Below are positions 33,404 to 48,000 of a stretch of 64,000 nucleotides of DNA, one piece after another. A program made the position numbers and the translations under genes. This stretch comes from Osedax frankpressi (taxonomy: Eukaryota; Annelida; Polychaeta; Sabellida; Siboglinidae). The notes under the pieces were generated by a model. The model was not told where the DNA came from. It saw only the letters and a program-made list of their open reading frames with translations, and searched no databases. Position 1 is the first letter of the stretch. Each line of letters begins with the position of its first letter. The stretch lies in NCBI GenBank assembly GCA_964035775.1, contig OZ038315.1:24331816-24395815 (forward strand). The letters run 5' to 3'.

Positions 33404-35132
33404 CTGAAATTGTAAAAGTAGAAAAATTATAAATATAAATACTTCTAAATTAAAAATGCATATTTATTAACAGACAATGATAACTAACTCGAATAAAAAC
33501 CAAATAATAGATATTTTAATTGAATAATATAATATACTTTTAAAATTATAATATATAATTTGATAGGGGAAAATAGTAGAGGACAATTTGTGTTGAGGAT
33601 GGTGCGAGGATATTGTGAGGGCATATTTATATAGCTGGTATCCTAGTTAACTAGTTAGTCTAGGAACACAGGAAGAAAATAAACTAGATAGATGTGTAGA
33701 TCGAAAAGAGATCATGGTTAAAATAGGTTAATTTATATATAATAGATAATAAGTGTAAAATATAGATAATTGACATACAAGTCGAGTGGGTGAAGAGATG
33801 TTTATAAATATAAAGAACTTTTGCATACCAACAAAATATCGAGGTCATTTGTAATGAAGTATAATAATAATGCAGATATTTGTGAAGCTAAAAGTCGGTG
33901 TTTTATTTGTAGATAAAAAAATACTTAATTGATCATAGTGGCAGTACTTTAACTCGCTTTTTATTAGTGGTTCATGAGAATCTAGTTTATTTGTAGAATA
34001 CTATATACTATATACCATTACCTATGCCGTATACAAAGTGTGAGTAAGTATCAGTAATTTATAAATAATTCAAAGTTTAATAGGATGTCAGTGCAAATAT
34101 TTATTAATTTTGAAATACTCATCATTCTATATTATTGTCGCTGACCTTTAATCTCTAACTTTTGCTCTCTATGACTTTAATGTATATGATCTTAAATCTT
34201 TAGTTGCTAACCATTAATCTCACTTACTATTGTTCTCACTAAGAGTTATTATCTCTGACATAACTATCTTGGACTAGTATCTATTATCATTAGTCTATGA
34301 CATTTAGATCTCTATGATCTTTGGTCTCCCTGAAGGTTAGTCTAGTTGACCTCCGTATATAAATAAGTTTAAGTGTAATTTTTTCCTGTAGTTTGTCCAA
34401 ATGAACAATTATAAATTAATTATTATTCCCAAATAATAAACTATAAAATATATAAATATAATATCATCATCAATCACAATGGAGATTCTATTTAAATGAC
34501 AACATGAATTTTGATAGAAATCCTCACTATTAATTGTCTAGATTACGATAAGAATTATAATAAAGTTTATTGTAACGCTTTTTATCGTAAAAAACTAACT
34601 ACAATAAACTATTAACATAGGAATATTTGTATATTATGTTATATTTGTATTTATTATATTATATAATCCTTTCTTTCCAAGATGGTGATGGTACCTATTC
34701 TCATCCTTATTAGTTAATATTACTCTGCTGTAATTAAGTAATCATTAAGTAACATCTATTGTCTTGTTTGAATTTTCATATAAATTGCATACTATCTTAC
34801 TTTGAATAATTAGAATAGATCTTCAGAACTACTTGGTGTGTCATAGTCAGCATCAGATATAAGTAAAATGTTATGGTGTTGACAAATTAAATGCTATTAT
34901 TGTCCAATTCCATGCTATCATGATTGACCTAATATTATGTATTATGTCAATCATAATTATGATTATATTAAAATAATCATTTATTCGATATACTTTATTT
35001 ATAAAATATATATATATATATATTTTGTAAAGAAAATGAATATTTAAATTGCATAATGTAAATTTAATTTGGTATTTTAAGATATTATATCTATATTCAG
35101 TGTAAATAAATAATATACATATATTTATAATA

Positions 35133-35174
<42 letters not shown>

Positions 35175-36948
35175 GAATACATTCTTTATTAAATATCACG
35201 ATTAATTACCCGCAATTAACCAATCAACATACGCTCATCTAGCCTCCACCGCTGCGTTATGAATATATGTATTTCGTCTTAATTAATTAGAATCATAAAG
35301 AATTTTTAATATTTTATTTATATGATATTTTTAATATGTATTTTCAGAGTCTAAATACAATAATTTTAAATTAACTAATATATCTTATTCTTCTTTATAT
35401 TTGTATGATTATAAATCAATGCAATTTTAATTAAATATACTATTAATTGTAATTAATATTATTAATACCACGGATTAATACTATAATTAATATTATGAAG
35501 CAAATCATATTATACATATTTTTATTTAAACAGTTTAATATGTATTGTCAGTGAATATAGATTCATATTTGTAATTTATTAATATATAGTAATTCTTATT
35601 TATATTTTGATGATTATAAAAGCAATGCAATTGTTATTAAATAAACTAACAATGCAATGAATAAACAATATTAAACAAATAATTGTTAAATTATTATTTG
35701 AATTTAACTGATAATTCGTCAACTATTTAATATTATATTTAAGATAATCAAATCAAAAATATTTTATTAGATTCTAATTATTTTGTTTTTACGAACATTA
35801 CAATTAATAATAATAAAATGAAACTATTTAAAATGATTAGAAAATTGAGGATATATCCAAATATATTATCACCATAATAAAAAATGTATTTAATTTTTAA
35901 GGTTGATAATTATAGGATAATGTGTTATTTATCCATAATAATGATAATATAATGAGAATATAATGTAACATATATTCTTATATATATAATATTATTATAT
36001 AAAATTAATATCATAGTATAAGTAACTATCGGAAAATATATATATTACTGCAATAGTATGAATACATTAATATATTCCAATAATTTACCAAGGGCTTTAG
36101 AAATATTATAGTTAGGTTAATGGGTGTTTCTACGGAATATTATGTACCCAACAATTGACATATATTAATGAGGAATATTAATGACACTAATATTAATGTG
36201 GAAACTAAATCAATTTTTTTATTTTAAAATTAGATTTTAAATACACTAGTGAATTTATAGGAATTAAAACTAATTATTGTAATTAACAATATAAAAACAC
36301 AGATGAACATCAAATAAACGAGTATCTTAAATGAAATATTAATTGTCTATACCATATAACTATTAGTGTTTGCTAAAATACCTATGTGTTATTTATATAT
36401 TATTTTCATTTATTCAAATAGTATATGTAGGTATAATTAAAAAATTGAAGAATATCTAAATTGAAATGAGTTTATTTAAAATTGTAATCAATTAATTAGT
36501 GATATTTCCCGCAATTAGATTTGATATTTTGACAATATTATATTTTTTAGAACCTATGAACAAAATAAAGATAATTCTAAATTTAAGAATTTATTTAACA
36601 ATATATATCATTTCATGCATATATTTTTTATTTGGTTGTAATAAGAAAATTGATAATTATTTAATTGATATTTTTTATGAATCTTTTATACTGTTTTCAG
36701 ATTTGATTAATATAAAAAATCTATTTGGTATGGTTGGTAAATTTATAATTTGTATTAATGTTGTTTATAATAGAGTCAAATTAAATCGTTACTATTTGAA
36801 TTTGCAAATTTATTTTTAATTAATATAATTATAATATAAATTATAATATATTTAAAAGTATATTGTCTAAATATTACATATTTATAAGTATTAATAAACA
36901 TTTCTCTAGTTATAAAATATTGGGTGATTATATAATAATTATCACATA

Positions 36949-36981
36949 GATTGAAATATGTACAGTGTACATATTTCAATC
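36949..36981. repeat. Perfect inverted repeat, 15-bp arms, 3-nt centre
   Basis: GATTGAAATATGTAC (36949-36963) and GTACATATTTCAATC (36967-36981) flank AGT. It can form a hairpin or cruciform. Confidence 0.95.
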
Positions 36982-37003
36982 ATTATACAGTGTAAGGATA
37001 ACT

Positions 37004-37041
37004 GTATATTATAATGGCTTTCTTTAGCCATTATATTATAC
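37004..37041. repeat. Second inverted repeat, about 16-bp arms, 6-nt loop
   Basis: TATAATGGCT (37010-37019) and AGCCATTATA (37026-37035) are perfect arms around TTCTTT. Extending to GTATAT and ATATAC gives about 16 bp with one mismatch. It lies about 25 bp from the previous palindrome. Confidence 0.9.
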
Positions 37042-39002
37042 AAATTATTAAAAAAAACATATTATATAACATCAAACGGAAATTCATAATGATCTTCATT
37101 TATTATAATTAAAAATTCATTTTACAATGAACTTTTTTATAAAAGGAGCTATTTTTTAATACATTATTTTACTAATTTAGCAATGTAGCAATTTACTAAT
37201 TTAATGAACGAAACTATTATCCTAATTTTACTTATAAAATATCATATAATGGCTATATATAAAAATGATTATAAAGTGATGTATGCCTTAAACAGATTTT
37301 AAATACAAATTATTAATTTAATATGATATTATTTTTATATTTATTTATATTTACATATATTTCCACCCATTTCCACCCGGATTTCCACTATTTTAACAAT
37401 AATTATATTTATAATTTTTAATTTCTTAAAAATAAATATAATACATTTAAAATTTACATTAAATAACATATTTATCCGTATTAAAGTTATATAATATTAT
37501 AATTAGTATATAAAAATTATACAATATAAAAATCGGAATAAAAATCCAATTTTTCTTATTACAATTTTAACCTATGACATTTTTATTAATAATTAATTTT
37601 ATTAAAATAATTTTAAATTTATGTTGTAACACGTTATATTTTTCATTCAATTGTTAGTCTAATTAACAAATAATAAAATAACAAAGTTTGGATAATATAT
37701 ATATACAAATATTATTTATAAATATTATATAAATACGAAATTAATTTCCATGAAATCTTAGAAAATATATATTCAAATAATAATTGTTTAAAAAAGTAAA
37801 AGCCACCGGTTTTTGTATATTGATTATTAATTAATATTACTGATATACTGGTTATTCAAATTAAATTAACATATTGATTTATAAAATAGTTATTTATTAA
37901 ATATACTTATATGTTTTTAAAACTACTACTAGGAATCCTGGAATTTTTATTATGAATATTATTTATCATATATTGTTTAAGATAGTATTTAACAAAATTG
38001 TTTGAAATTATAAATAAATTCTAGGATATTTAAAAAATATCAACTTCAATTATTTATTTTATCAAATTATATATAATAATTAAACAATTTCAAGTTTAAC
38101 AAACTGATAGCTACCATTAGTAGTACTCATTGCTGTAAATCAATTATTAATTGATATCACATATCAAATGTGGTAGTTATTTTAAATTATAAATTAGGAT
38201 TTAGCTTATAATTAATAACTATAATTCAAAATAACTTAATATAAATTTCTATTCAAAATAGAGTGTTAATCCAATACAACTGGTGTGATTAATTATTAAC
38301 TATGATATCATTTTATATATATGCATTTTAATATCCCTGAAATGATATTTATAATAGTAATTACAGTTAATCCACATTACCAAAAAGTATATAATAATAC
38401 TAAAGTTTTACTATAATATAATTAATCAGTTAATACTGTAATAACGATATTGGAACCAGTATTCTCTTATTCATTCTGATTCATTAAAACATTATCCATT
38501 TTGTTTATATAAATTTATAAATAATTGTTTTAAAGGATTAATGGTGATGTCATATACTTACGTTATTTAATTTTCTCGCGTGAACACATTGTGAGAAATA
38601 ATTGTAATGATATGTAAATGTGAAATCAGTTTTATTACGTATAACGTTATTTTATACGTATTAGTATTACATAAATTATAATATTTGGAGGTTTTCAAAG
38701 ATCTCAATAATATATTGTTAACTGATATGGTTTAAATGAAATATAAATATACTTTTTTTTTGGTAATACACAAAATACATTCTCTACATTTTCACTTATA
38801 GTAGTTTCAATAATTCACATATTATTGTTTAGGCTCTCACAAATCATATCATACATATTTTAAAGTAATGATTTTATTTTGATATTTATCAATATTAAAA
38901 AATTTTAAATTTATATTAATAAATTGTAATTTATGAATTATTTTGTATAATAATTAGTCCAATTCATAACTATATCATTAATTCAAACTAAGGTAAGAAA
39001 AA

Positions 39003-42000
39003 ATGCCAATATTTGACATAAGCTGGAGTTATGCCGGAGTTAATTATAGGTTTGTATTTAACATTAAAGTTATTGTTATATTTAATATCATTATATTATA
39101 GAATATAATACAAATAATACTTTTGATAATTCCATTATTTTATTATAATATATATATATTAATTGTTTTATAGTTATCAAAATTATTTTGAAGATATAAA
39201 TTACATTTTTTTATTTGTAATTTAAAAAGGTTAGCATCAGATATTGATTAAGTCGATATTTAATAGACATGATAAATACATAGGGAGCATGATTTCCGAG
39301 TTATGAATTTTTATTGCATAACATAGTAACCGATATTCATGTTATGCTCTTGTCTGTATTATTTTATTTGTTGTGGATCAATTATTTTGACTCCGTACAA
39401 TTTTAGACATACAAGTATTATAAATTTATAATTTTTAATAATAATGCAAACAGTAAATTAGATATAGTTATGATAATTTTATTTTTAAACAAATATTTAA
39501 AGTTGTGTGGTTTTTATTTCCGTTAGTAAAATAAACAGATGTGTAGTGAGCACCAACTTTCGTCTATTTCAATATTTGTAATGCACTAGAATAACTATAA
39601 AAGTTTAACTATATAGAATATTGTTATCTAAAAGATTAAAAAAAGGCTCCTGGTTATCAATTATTGAACTCTTCGCCCGTATTATATTTATTAATAAATA
39701 TACTACTCTTTATAAATGGTTGTATCATAAAGTACTGTGAACCCCGTAGACCCATTCTATTCTATTTCTAACGGCAGTACTTACCCTGCTAGTGGTGCTA
39801 AATTGTTAGTTAATAATCAATAATGAGGGCACACGCCGTGTTGTGTATCTATTATTGAGACGATGGTATTTACTACATAGAATCAATAACAGAATAATAT
39901 TCTCATTTGTATACTTCTTCGAGAACTTTATGTAGTATTTCTTATTTTACAACTAGTGTTGGTTTGTATCTAAAGATGCAAATATCTTTTCTAAATCAAT
40001 TCTAAATAAATAACTTAAATAAATAATTCCGTCGGATAAATTAGAAGTTTTTGCATCGTCGCCTTTATTACGATAATCGTTTAGAATATCTTATCTTTGT
40101 AATCATCTTCCTGACATGTATTCCCTTCTTCTCCACTTCTCACTATATCTCCTTCATTTCTATAATTATCCCAACTTAATTTATATCTATCACCTTAGCC
40201 TTATTCTAATTTACACTTACTTGAAGTATTTCTATTTTCATCATATTTCACCTCACCTCACCTCACCTAGCCTACTTCCACTCACCTCACCTTATCTCAC
40301 CTTACCTCACCTTGCTTCACCTTACCTCACCTAGCCTACTTCCACTCACCTCACCTTATCTCACCTTGCTTCACCTCACCTTACCTCACCTAGCCTACTT
40401 CCACTCACCTCACCTTATCTTACCTTATCTCACATAGCTTACCTTATCTCAACTAGCTTACTTACACTCACCTCATCTCACTTAGCCTTACCTCACCTTA
40501 ACTTACCTTACCTAAACTCACCTCACCTCACCTTACCTCACCTAGCCTACTTCCACTCACCTCACCTTATCTCACATAGCTTACCTTACCTCACCTAGCT
40601 TACTTACACTCACTTCATCTCACTTAGCCTTACCTCACCTTAACTCACCTTACCTAAACTCACCTCATCTCAACTTACCTCACCTAGCTTATTTCCACTC
40701 ACTTCACCTTACCTTACCTCACCTCATCTCAACTTACCTCACCTAGCTTACTTCACTCACCTCACCTCACTTAACTTACTTCCACTCACCTCATCTAATA
40801 TCATACATTTCACCTCACACATCTGACCTCACATCAACTCACCTCACCTAACCTCACATAACCACTTAAATTCACCTTATATCAACTCACCTCACCTAGC
40901 ATCACATATCTCACCACAATTGACCTCATCTCCACCTCACCTAACCTCACCTCGCCACTTCCACTTTCTTCATCTCCACCTCACCTCATCTCGCCTCTTC
41001 TCACCTCACCTCAACTCAATTCACCCCACCCCACCTCACCTTCTATTACCTCACCAAGTCACACCACCTCACCTCACCTCACCTTACATTCTCTTACCTA
41101 TGTTCTATGTTGTATACTACAAATAAGCAACACATTCGTATTAAGAATTCTTATCAACATTTCTAATTCATTTTCTAAGTGTAATTTAGCTCCGGCATTG
41201 TTATCTTTCCCTTTCCCCTATTATATAAGAATAACTCGTCGACTATCTATTAATAGTACATTTTTTCTACCCATCAAACCTTCTCTCGTATTCATACCCC
41301 AAACTCCGCATAACCCATCTATTTCACCCACCATTTCTCTAACCTAAGCTATAGCCAATGCCCTAACCTCGCATTCCATTATTACACCTCATCCCAACTT
41401 ATCTTCTAACTCTTTAATTCTCTTCCGACACCACGCTATACACGGATTGTTTAACCCTAACCCCCATATCCTCTCCTCGATCCCCTGCACCGCCCCTACA
41501 CCGCCCCTACACCGCCCCTACACCGCCTCTACACCGCCCCTACACCGCCCCTACACCGCCCCTACACCGCCCCTACACCGCCCCTACACCGCCCCTACAC
41601 CGCCCCTACACCGCCCCTACACCGCCCCTACACCGCCCCTACACCGCCCCTACACCGCCCCTACACCGCCCCTACACCCCCCCTACACCTCCCCTACACC
41701 ACCCCTGCCACCGCCCCTACACCGCCCCTACACCGCCCCTACACCGCCCCTACACCGCCCCTACACCGCCCCTACCACCTAGGCTTCCCGGCAACGGAGG
41801 TCCGGAATGCGGCCAGTTCATCCCTCTTCACCAGAAACTCTCCGAAACTGCCTTAGCGGTTGCAGTCACCTCCGCTGTGTTCTTCTTCTGCTACCAGCGA
41901 CTGCCGGAAAGAACTGAGGTGTGCTGCCACATCAATCACGTTTGTAACCTGGCCAGACAACCTGTCTAACTACCATTAACACTAACCTAACCACCATTGT

Positions 42001-45000
42001 TACCCCTAATACCACTACCACTACAACGACTACCACCACTACCACTAAAACCACTACACCTCAACGACTACCACTAACACCCCTACCACTAACACCACTA
42101 CCACTAACACCCCTACCACTAACACCACTACCACTAACATCACTACCACTACCACTACCACTAACACCACTACCACTAACACCACTACCACTACCACTAA
42201 TACCACTACCACCTCAACGACTACCACTAACACCCCTACCACTAACACCACTACCACTAACACCACTACCACTAACATCACTACCACTAATACCACTACT
42301 ACTAACACCACTACCACTAACATCACTACCACTACCACTAACACCACTACCACTATAACGACTACCACTAACACCACTACCACTAACACCACTACCACTA
42401 ACACCACTACCGCTAACACCACTACCACTACAACCACTACACCTCAACGACTACCACTAACACCCCTACCACTAACACCACTACCACTAACACCCCTACC
42501 ACTAACACCACTACCACTAACACCACTACCACTACCACTAATACCACTACCACCTAAACGACTACCACTAACACCCCTACCACTAACACCACTACCACTA
42601 ACACCACTACCACTAACATCACTACCACTAATACCACTACTACTAACACCACTACCACTAACATCACTACCACTACCACTAACACCACTACCACTATAAC
42701 GACTACCACTAACACCACTACCACTAACACCACTACCACTAACACCACTACCGCTAACACCACTACCACTAACACCACTACCACTAACATCACTACCACT
42801 AACACCACTACCACTAACACCCCTACCACTAACACCACTACCACTAACACAACTACCACTAACACCACTACCACTAACACCACTACCACTTACACCACTA
42901 CCACTAACAACCACTACCACTAACACCACTACCACTATAACGACTACCACTAACACCACTACCACTAACACCACTACCACTAACACCACTACCACTAACA
43001 CCACTACTACTAACAACCACTACTACTAACAACCACTACCACTAACACCACTACCACTAACACCACTACTACTAACACCACTACCACTAACACCACTACC
43101 GCTAACACCTCTACCACCATCACCACTACCACTACCACTAACACCACTACCTCTAACACCTCTACCACTAACACCACTGCCTCTAACACCACTACCACTA
43201 ACACTAACACCCCTACAACTAACACCCCTACCACTAACATCACTACCACTACCACTAACACCACTACCACTAACACCACTACCACTACCACTAACACCAC
43301 TACTACTAACATCAATACCACTAACAACTACTACCACTAACACCACTACCACTAACACCACTACCACTTACACCACTACCACTAACACCACTACCACTAC
43401 CACTAACACCACTACCACTAACACCACTACCACTAACACCACTACCACTAACACCACTACCACTAACACCACTACCACTACCACTAACACCACTACCACT
43501 AACATCACTACCACTAACAACCACTACCACTAACACCACTACCATCATCACCACAACCACTAACATCACTACCACTAACACCACTACCACTAACACCACT
43601 ACCACTACCACTAACACCACTACCACTAACATCACTACCACTAACAACCACTACCACTAACACCACTACCATCATCACCACAACCACTAACACCACTACC
43701 ACTAACACCACTACCACTAACATCACTACCACTAACATCACTACCACTAACACCACTACCACTTACACCACTACCACTAACACCACTACCACTACCACTA
43801 ACACCACTACCACTAACACCACTACCACTAACACCACTACCACTAACACCACTACCACTACCACTAACACCACTACCACTAACACCACTACCACTACCAC
43901 TAACACCACTACCACTAACATCACTACCACTAACAACCACTACCACTAATACCACTACCATCATCACCACAACCACTAACATCACTACCACTAACACCAC
44001 TACCACTAACACCACTACCACTAACACCACTACCACTACCACTAACACCACTACCACTAACATCACTACCACTAACACCCACTACCATTAACACCACTAC
44101 CACTAACATCACTACCACTAACAACCACTACCACTAACACCACTACCATCATCACCACAACCACTAACACCACTACCACTAACATCACTACCACTAACAA
44201 CCACTACCATTAACACCACTACCACTAACATCACTACCACTAACAACCACTACCACTAACACCACTACCATCATCACCACAACCACTAACACCACTACCA
44301 TCATCACCACAACCACTAACACCACTACCACTAACACCACTACCACTAACATCACTACCACTAACAACCACTACCACTAACACCACTACCATCATCACCA
44401 CAACCACTAACACCACTACCACTAACACCACTACCACTAACATCACTACCACTAACATCACTACCACTAACACCACTACCCCTAACAACACTACCACCAC
44501 TACCACTACCACTAACACCACTACCACTACAACTAACACCACTACCACTAACACCACTACCACTACCACTAACACCACTACCACTAACACCACTACCACT
44601 AACACCACTACCACTAACACCACTACCACTAACACCACTACCACTAACACCACTACCACTAACATCACTACCACTAACATCACTACCACTAACACCACTA
44701 CCACTAACACCACTACCACTAACACCACTACCACTAACACCACTACCACTAACATCACTACCACTAACATCACTACCACTAACACCACTACCACTAACAC
44801 CACTACCACTAACACCACTACCACTAACACCACTACCACTAACACCACTACCACTAACAACACTACCACCACTACCACTACCACTAACACCACTACCACT
44901 AACATCACTACCACTAACACCACTACCACTAACACCACTACCACTACCACTAACATCACTACCATTAACACCACTACCACTAACACCACTACCACTACCA

Positions 45001-48000
45001 CTAACACCACTACCACTAACACCACTACCACTACCACTAACACCACTACCACTAACATCACTACCACTAACAACCACTACCACTAACACCACTACCATCA
45101 TCACCACAACCACTAACATCACTACCACTAACACCACTACCACTAACACCACTACCACTAACATCACTACCACTAACACCACTACCACTTACACCACTAC
45201 CACTAACACCACTACCACTACCACTAACACCACTACCACTAACACCACTACCACTAACACCACTACCACTACCACTAACACCACTACCACTAACACCACT
45301 ACCACTAACACCACTACCACTAACACCACTACCACTACCACTAACACCACTACCACTAACACCACTACCACTAACACCACTACCACTAACACCACTACCA
45401 CTAACACCACTACCACTACCACTAACACCACTACCACTAACATCACTACCACTAACAACCACTACCACTAACATCACTACCACTAACATCACTACCACTA
45501 ACACCACTACCCCTAACAACACTACCACCACTACCACTACCACTAACACCACTACCACTAACATCACTACCACTAACACCACTACCACTACCACTAACAC
45601 CACTACCACTATAACGACTACCACTAACACCACTACCACTAACACCACTACCACTAACACCACTACCGCTAACACCACTACCACTAACACCACTACCACT
45701 AACATCACTACCACTAACACCACTACCACTAACACCCCTACCACTAACACCACTACCACTAACACAACTACCACTAACACCACTACCACTAACACCACTA
45801 CCACTTACACCACTACCACTAACAACCACTACCACTAACACCACTACCACTATAACGACTACCACTAACACCACTACCACTAACACCACTACCACTAACA
45901 CCACTACCACTAACACCACTACCACTAACACCACTACTACTAACAACCACTACTACTAACAACCACTACCACTAACACCACTACCACTAACAACCACTAC
46001 CACTAACACCACTACCATCATCACCACAACCACTAACACCACTACCATCATCACCACAACCACTAACACCACTACCACTAACACCACTACCACTAACATC
46101 ACTACCACTAACAACCACTACCACTAACACCACTACCATCATCACCACAACCACTAACACCACTACCACTAACACCACTACCACTAACATCACTACCACT
46201 AACATCACTACCACTAACACCACTACCCCTAACAACACTACCACCACTACCACTACCACTAACACCACTACCACTACAACTAACACCACTACCACTAACA
46301 CCACTACCACTACCACTAACACCACTACCACTAACACCACTACCACTAACACCACTACCACTAACACCACTACCACTAACACCACTACCACTAACACCAC
46401 TACCACTAACATCACTACCACTAACATCACTACCACTAACACCACTACCACTAACACCACTACCACTAACACCACTACCACTAACACCACTACCACTAAC
46501 ATCACTACCACTAACATCACTACCACTAACACCACTACCACTAACACCACTACCACTAACACCACTACCACTAACACCACTACCACTAACACCACTACCA
46601 CTAACAACACTACCACCACTACCACTACCACTAACACCACTACCACTAACATCACTACCACTAACACCACTACCACTAACACCACTACCACTACCACTAA
46701 CATCACTACCATTAACACCACTACCACTAACACCACTACCACTACCACTAACACCACTACCACTAACACCACTACCACTACCACTAACACCACTACCACT
46801 AACATCACTACCACTAACAACCACTACCACTAACACCACTACCATCATCACCACAACCACTAACATCACTACCACTAACACCACTACCACTAACACCACT
46901 ACCACTAACATCACTACCACTAACACCACTACCACTTACACCACTACCACTAACACCACTACCACTACCACTAACACCACTACCACTAACACCACTACCA
47001 CTAACACCACTACCACTACCACTAACACCACTACCACTAACACCACTACCACTAACACCACTACCACTAACACCACTACCACTACCACTAACACCACTAC
47101 CACTAACACCACTACCACTAACACCACTACCACTAACACCACTACCACTAACACCACTACCACTACCACTAACACCACTACCACTAACATCACTACCACT
47201 AACAACCACTACCACTAACATCACTACCACTAACATCACTACCACTAACACCACTACCCCTAACAACACTACCACCACTACCACTACCACTAACACCACT
47301 ACCACTAACATCACTACCACTAACACCACTACCACTTACACCACTACCACTAACACCACTACCACTACCACTAACACCACTACCACTAACACCACTACCA
47401 CTAACACCACTACCACTACCACTAACACCACTACCACTAACACCACTACCACTAACACCACTACCACTACCACTAACACCACTACCACTAACACCACTAC
47501 CACTAACACCACTACCACTACCACTAACACCACTACCACTAACACCACTACCACTAACACCACTACCACTAACACCACTACCACTAACACCACTACCACT
47601 AACACCACTACCACTACCACTAACACCACTACCACTAACACCACTACCACTAACACCACTACCACTAACACCACTACCACTAACACCACTACCACTAACA
47701 CCACTACCACTACCACTAACACCACTACCACTAACATCACTACCACTAACAACCACTACCACTAACACCACTACCACTAACAACCACTACCACTAACACC
47801 ACTACCACTAACACCACTACCACTTACACCACTACCACTAACAACCACTACCACTAACACCACTACCACTAACACCACTACCACTAACACCACTACCACT
47901 ACCACTAACACCACTACCACTAACAACCACTACCACTAACACCACTACCACTAACACCACTACAACTAACACCACTACCACTACCACTAACACCACTACC

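Larger units (their letters stand above)
33404..39002. other. AT-rich spacer between divergent CIP2A and TMEM164, no gene recognised
   Basis: 5.6 kb of very AT-rich DNA. A 106-codon frame at 36499-36819 is rich in Ile, Leu, Tyr and Asn, begins with GTG and matches nothing I know. A TA microsatellite lies at about 35,127-35,171 and two inverted repeats near 37.0 kb. Promoters and any 5' UTR exons of both genes must lie here, but I see no distinctive motif. Confidence 0.6.

Noticed and set aside
36499-36819. 106-codon plus frame in the CIP2A/TMEM164 spacer
   Set aside because: GTG start, AT-driven composition (Ile, Asn, Tyr, Leu) and no recognisable motif; typical chance frame in AT-rich DNA.
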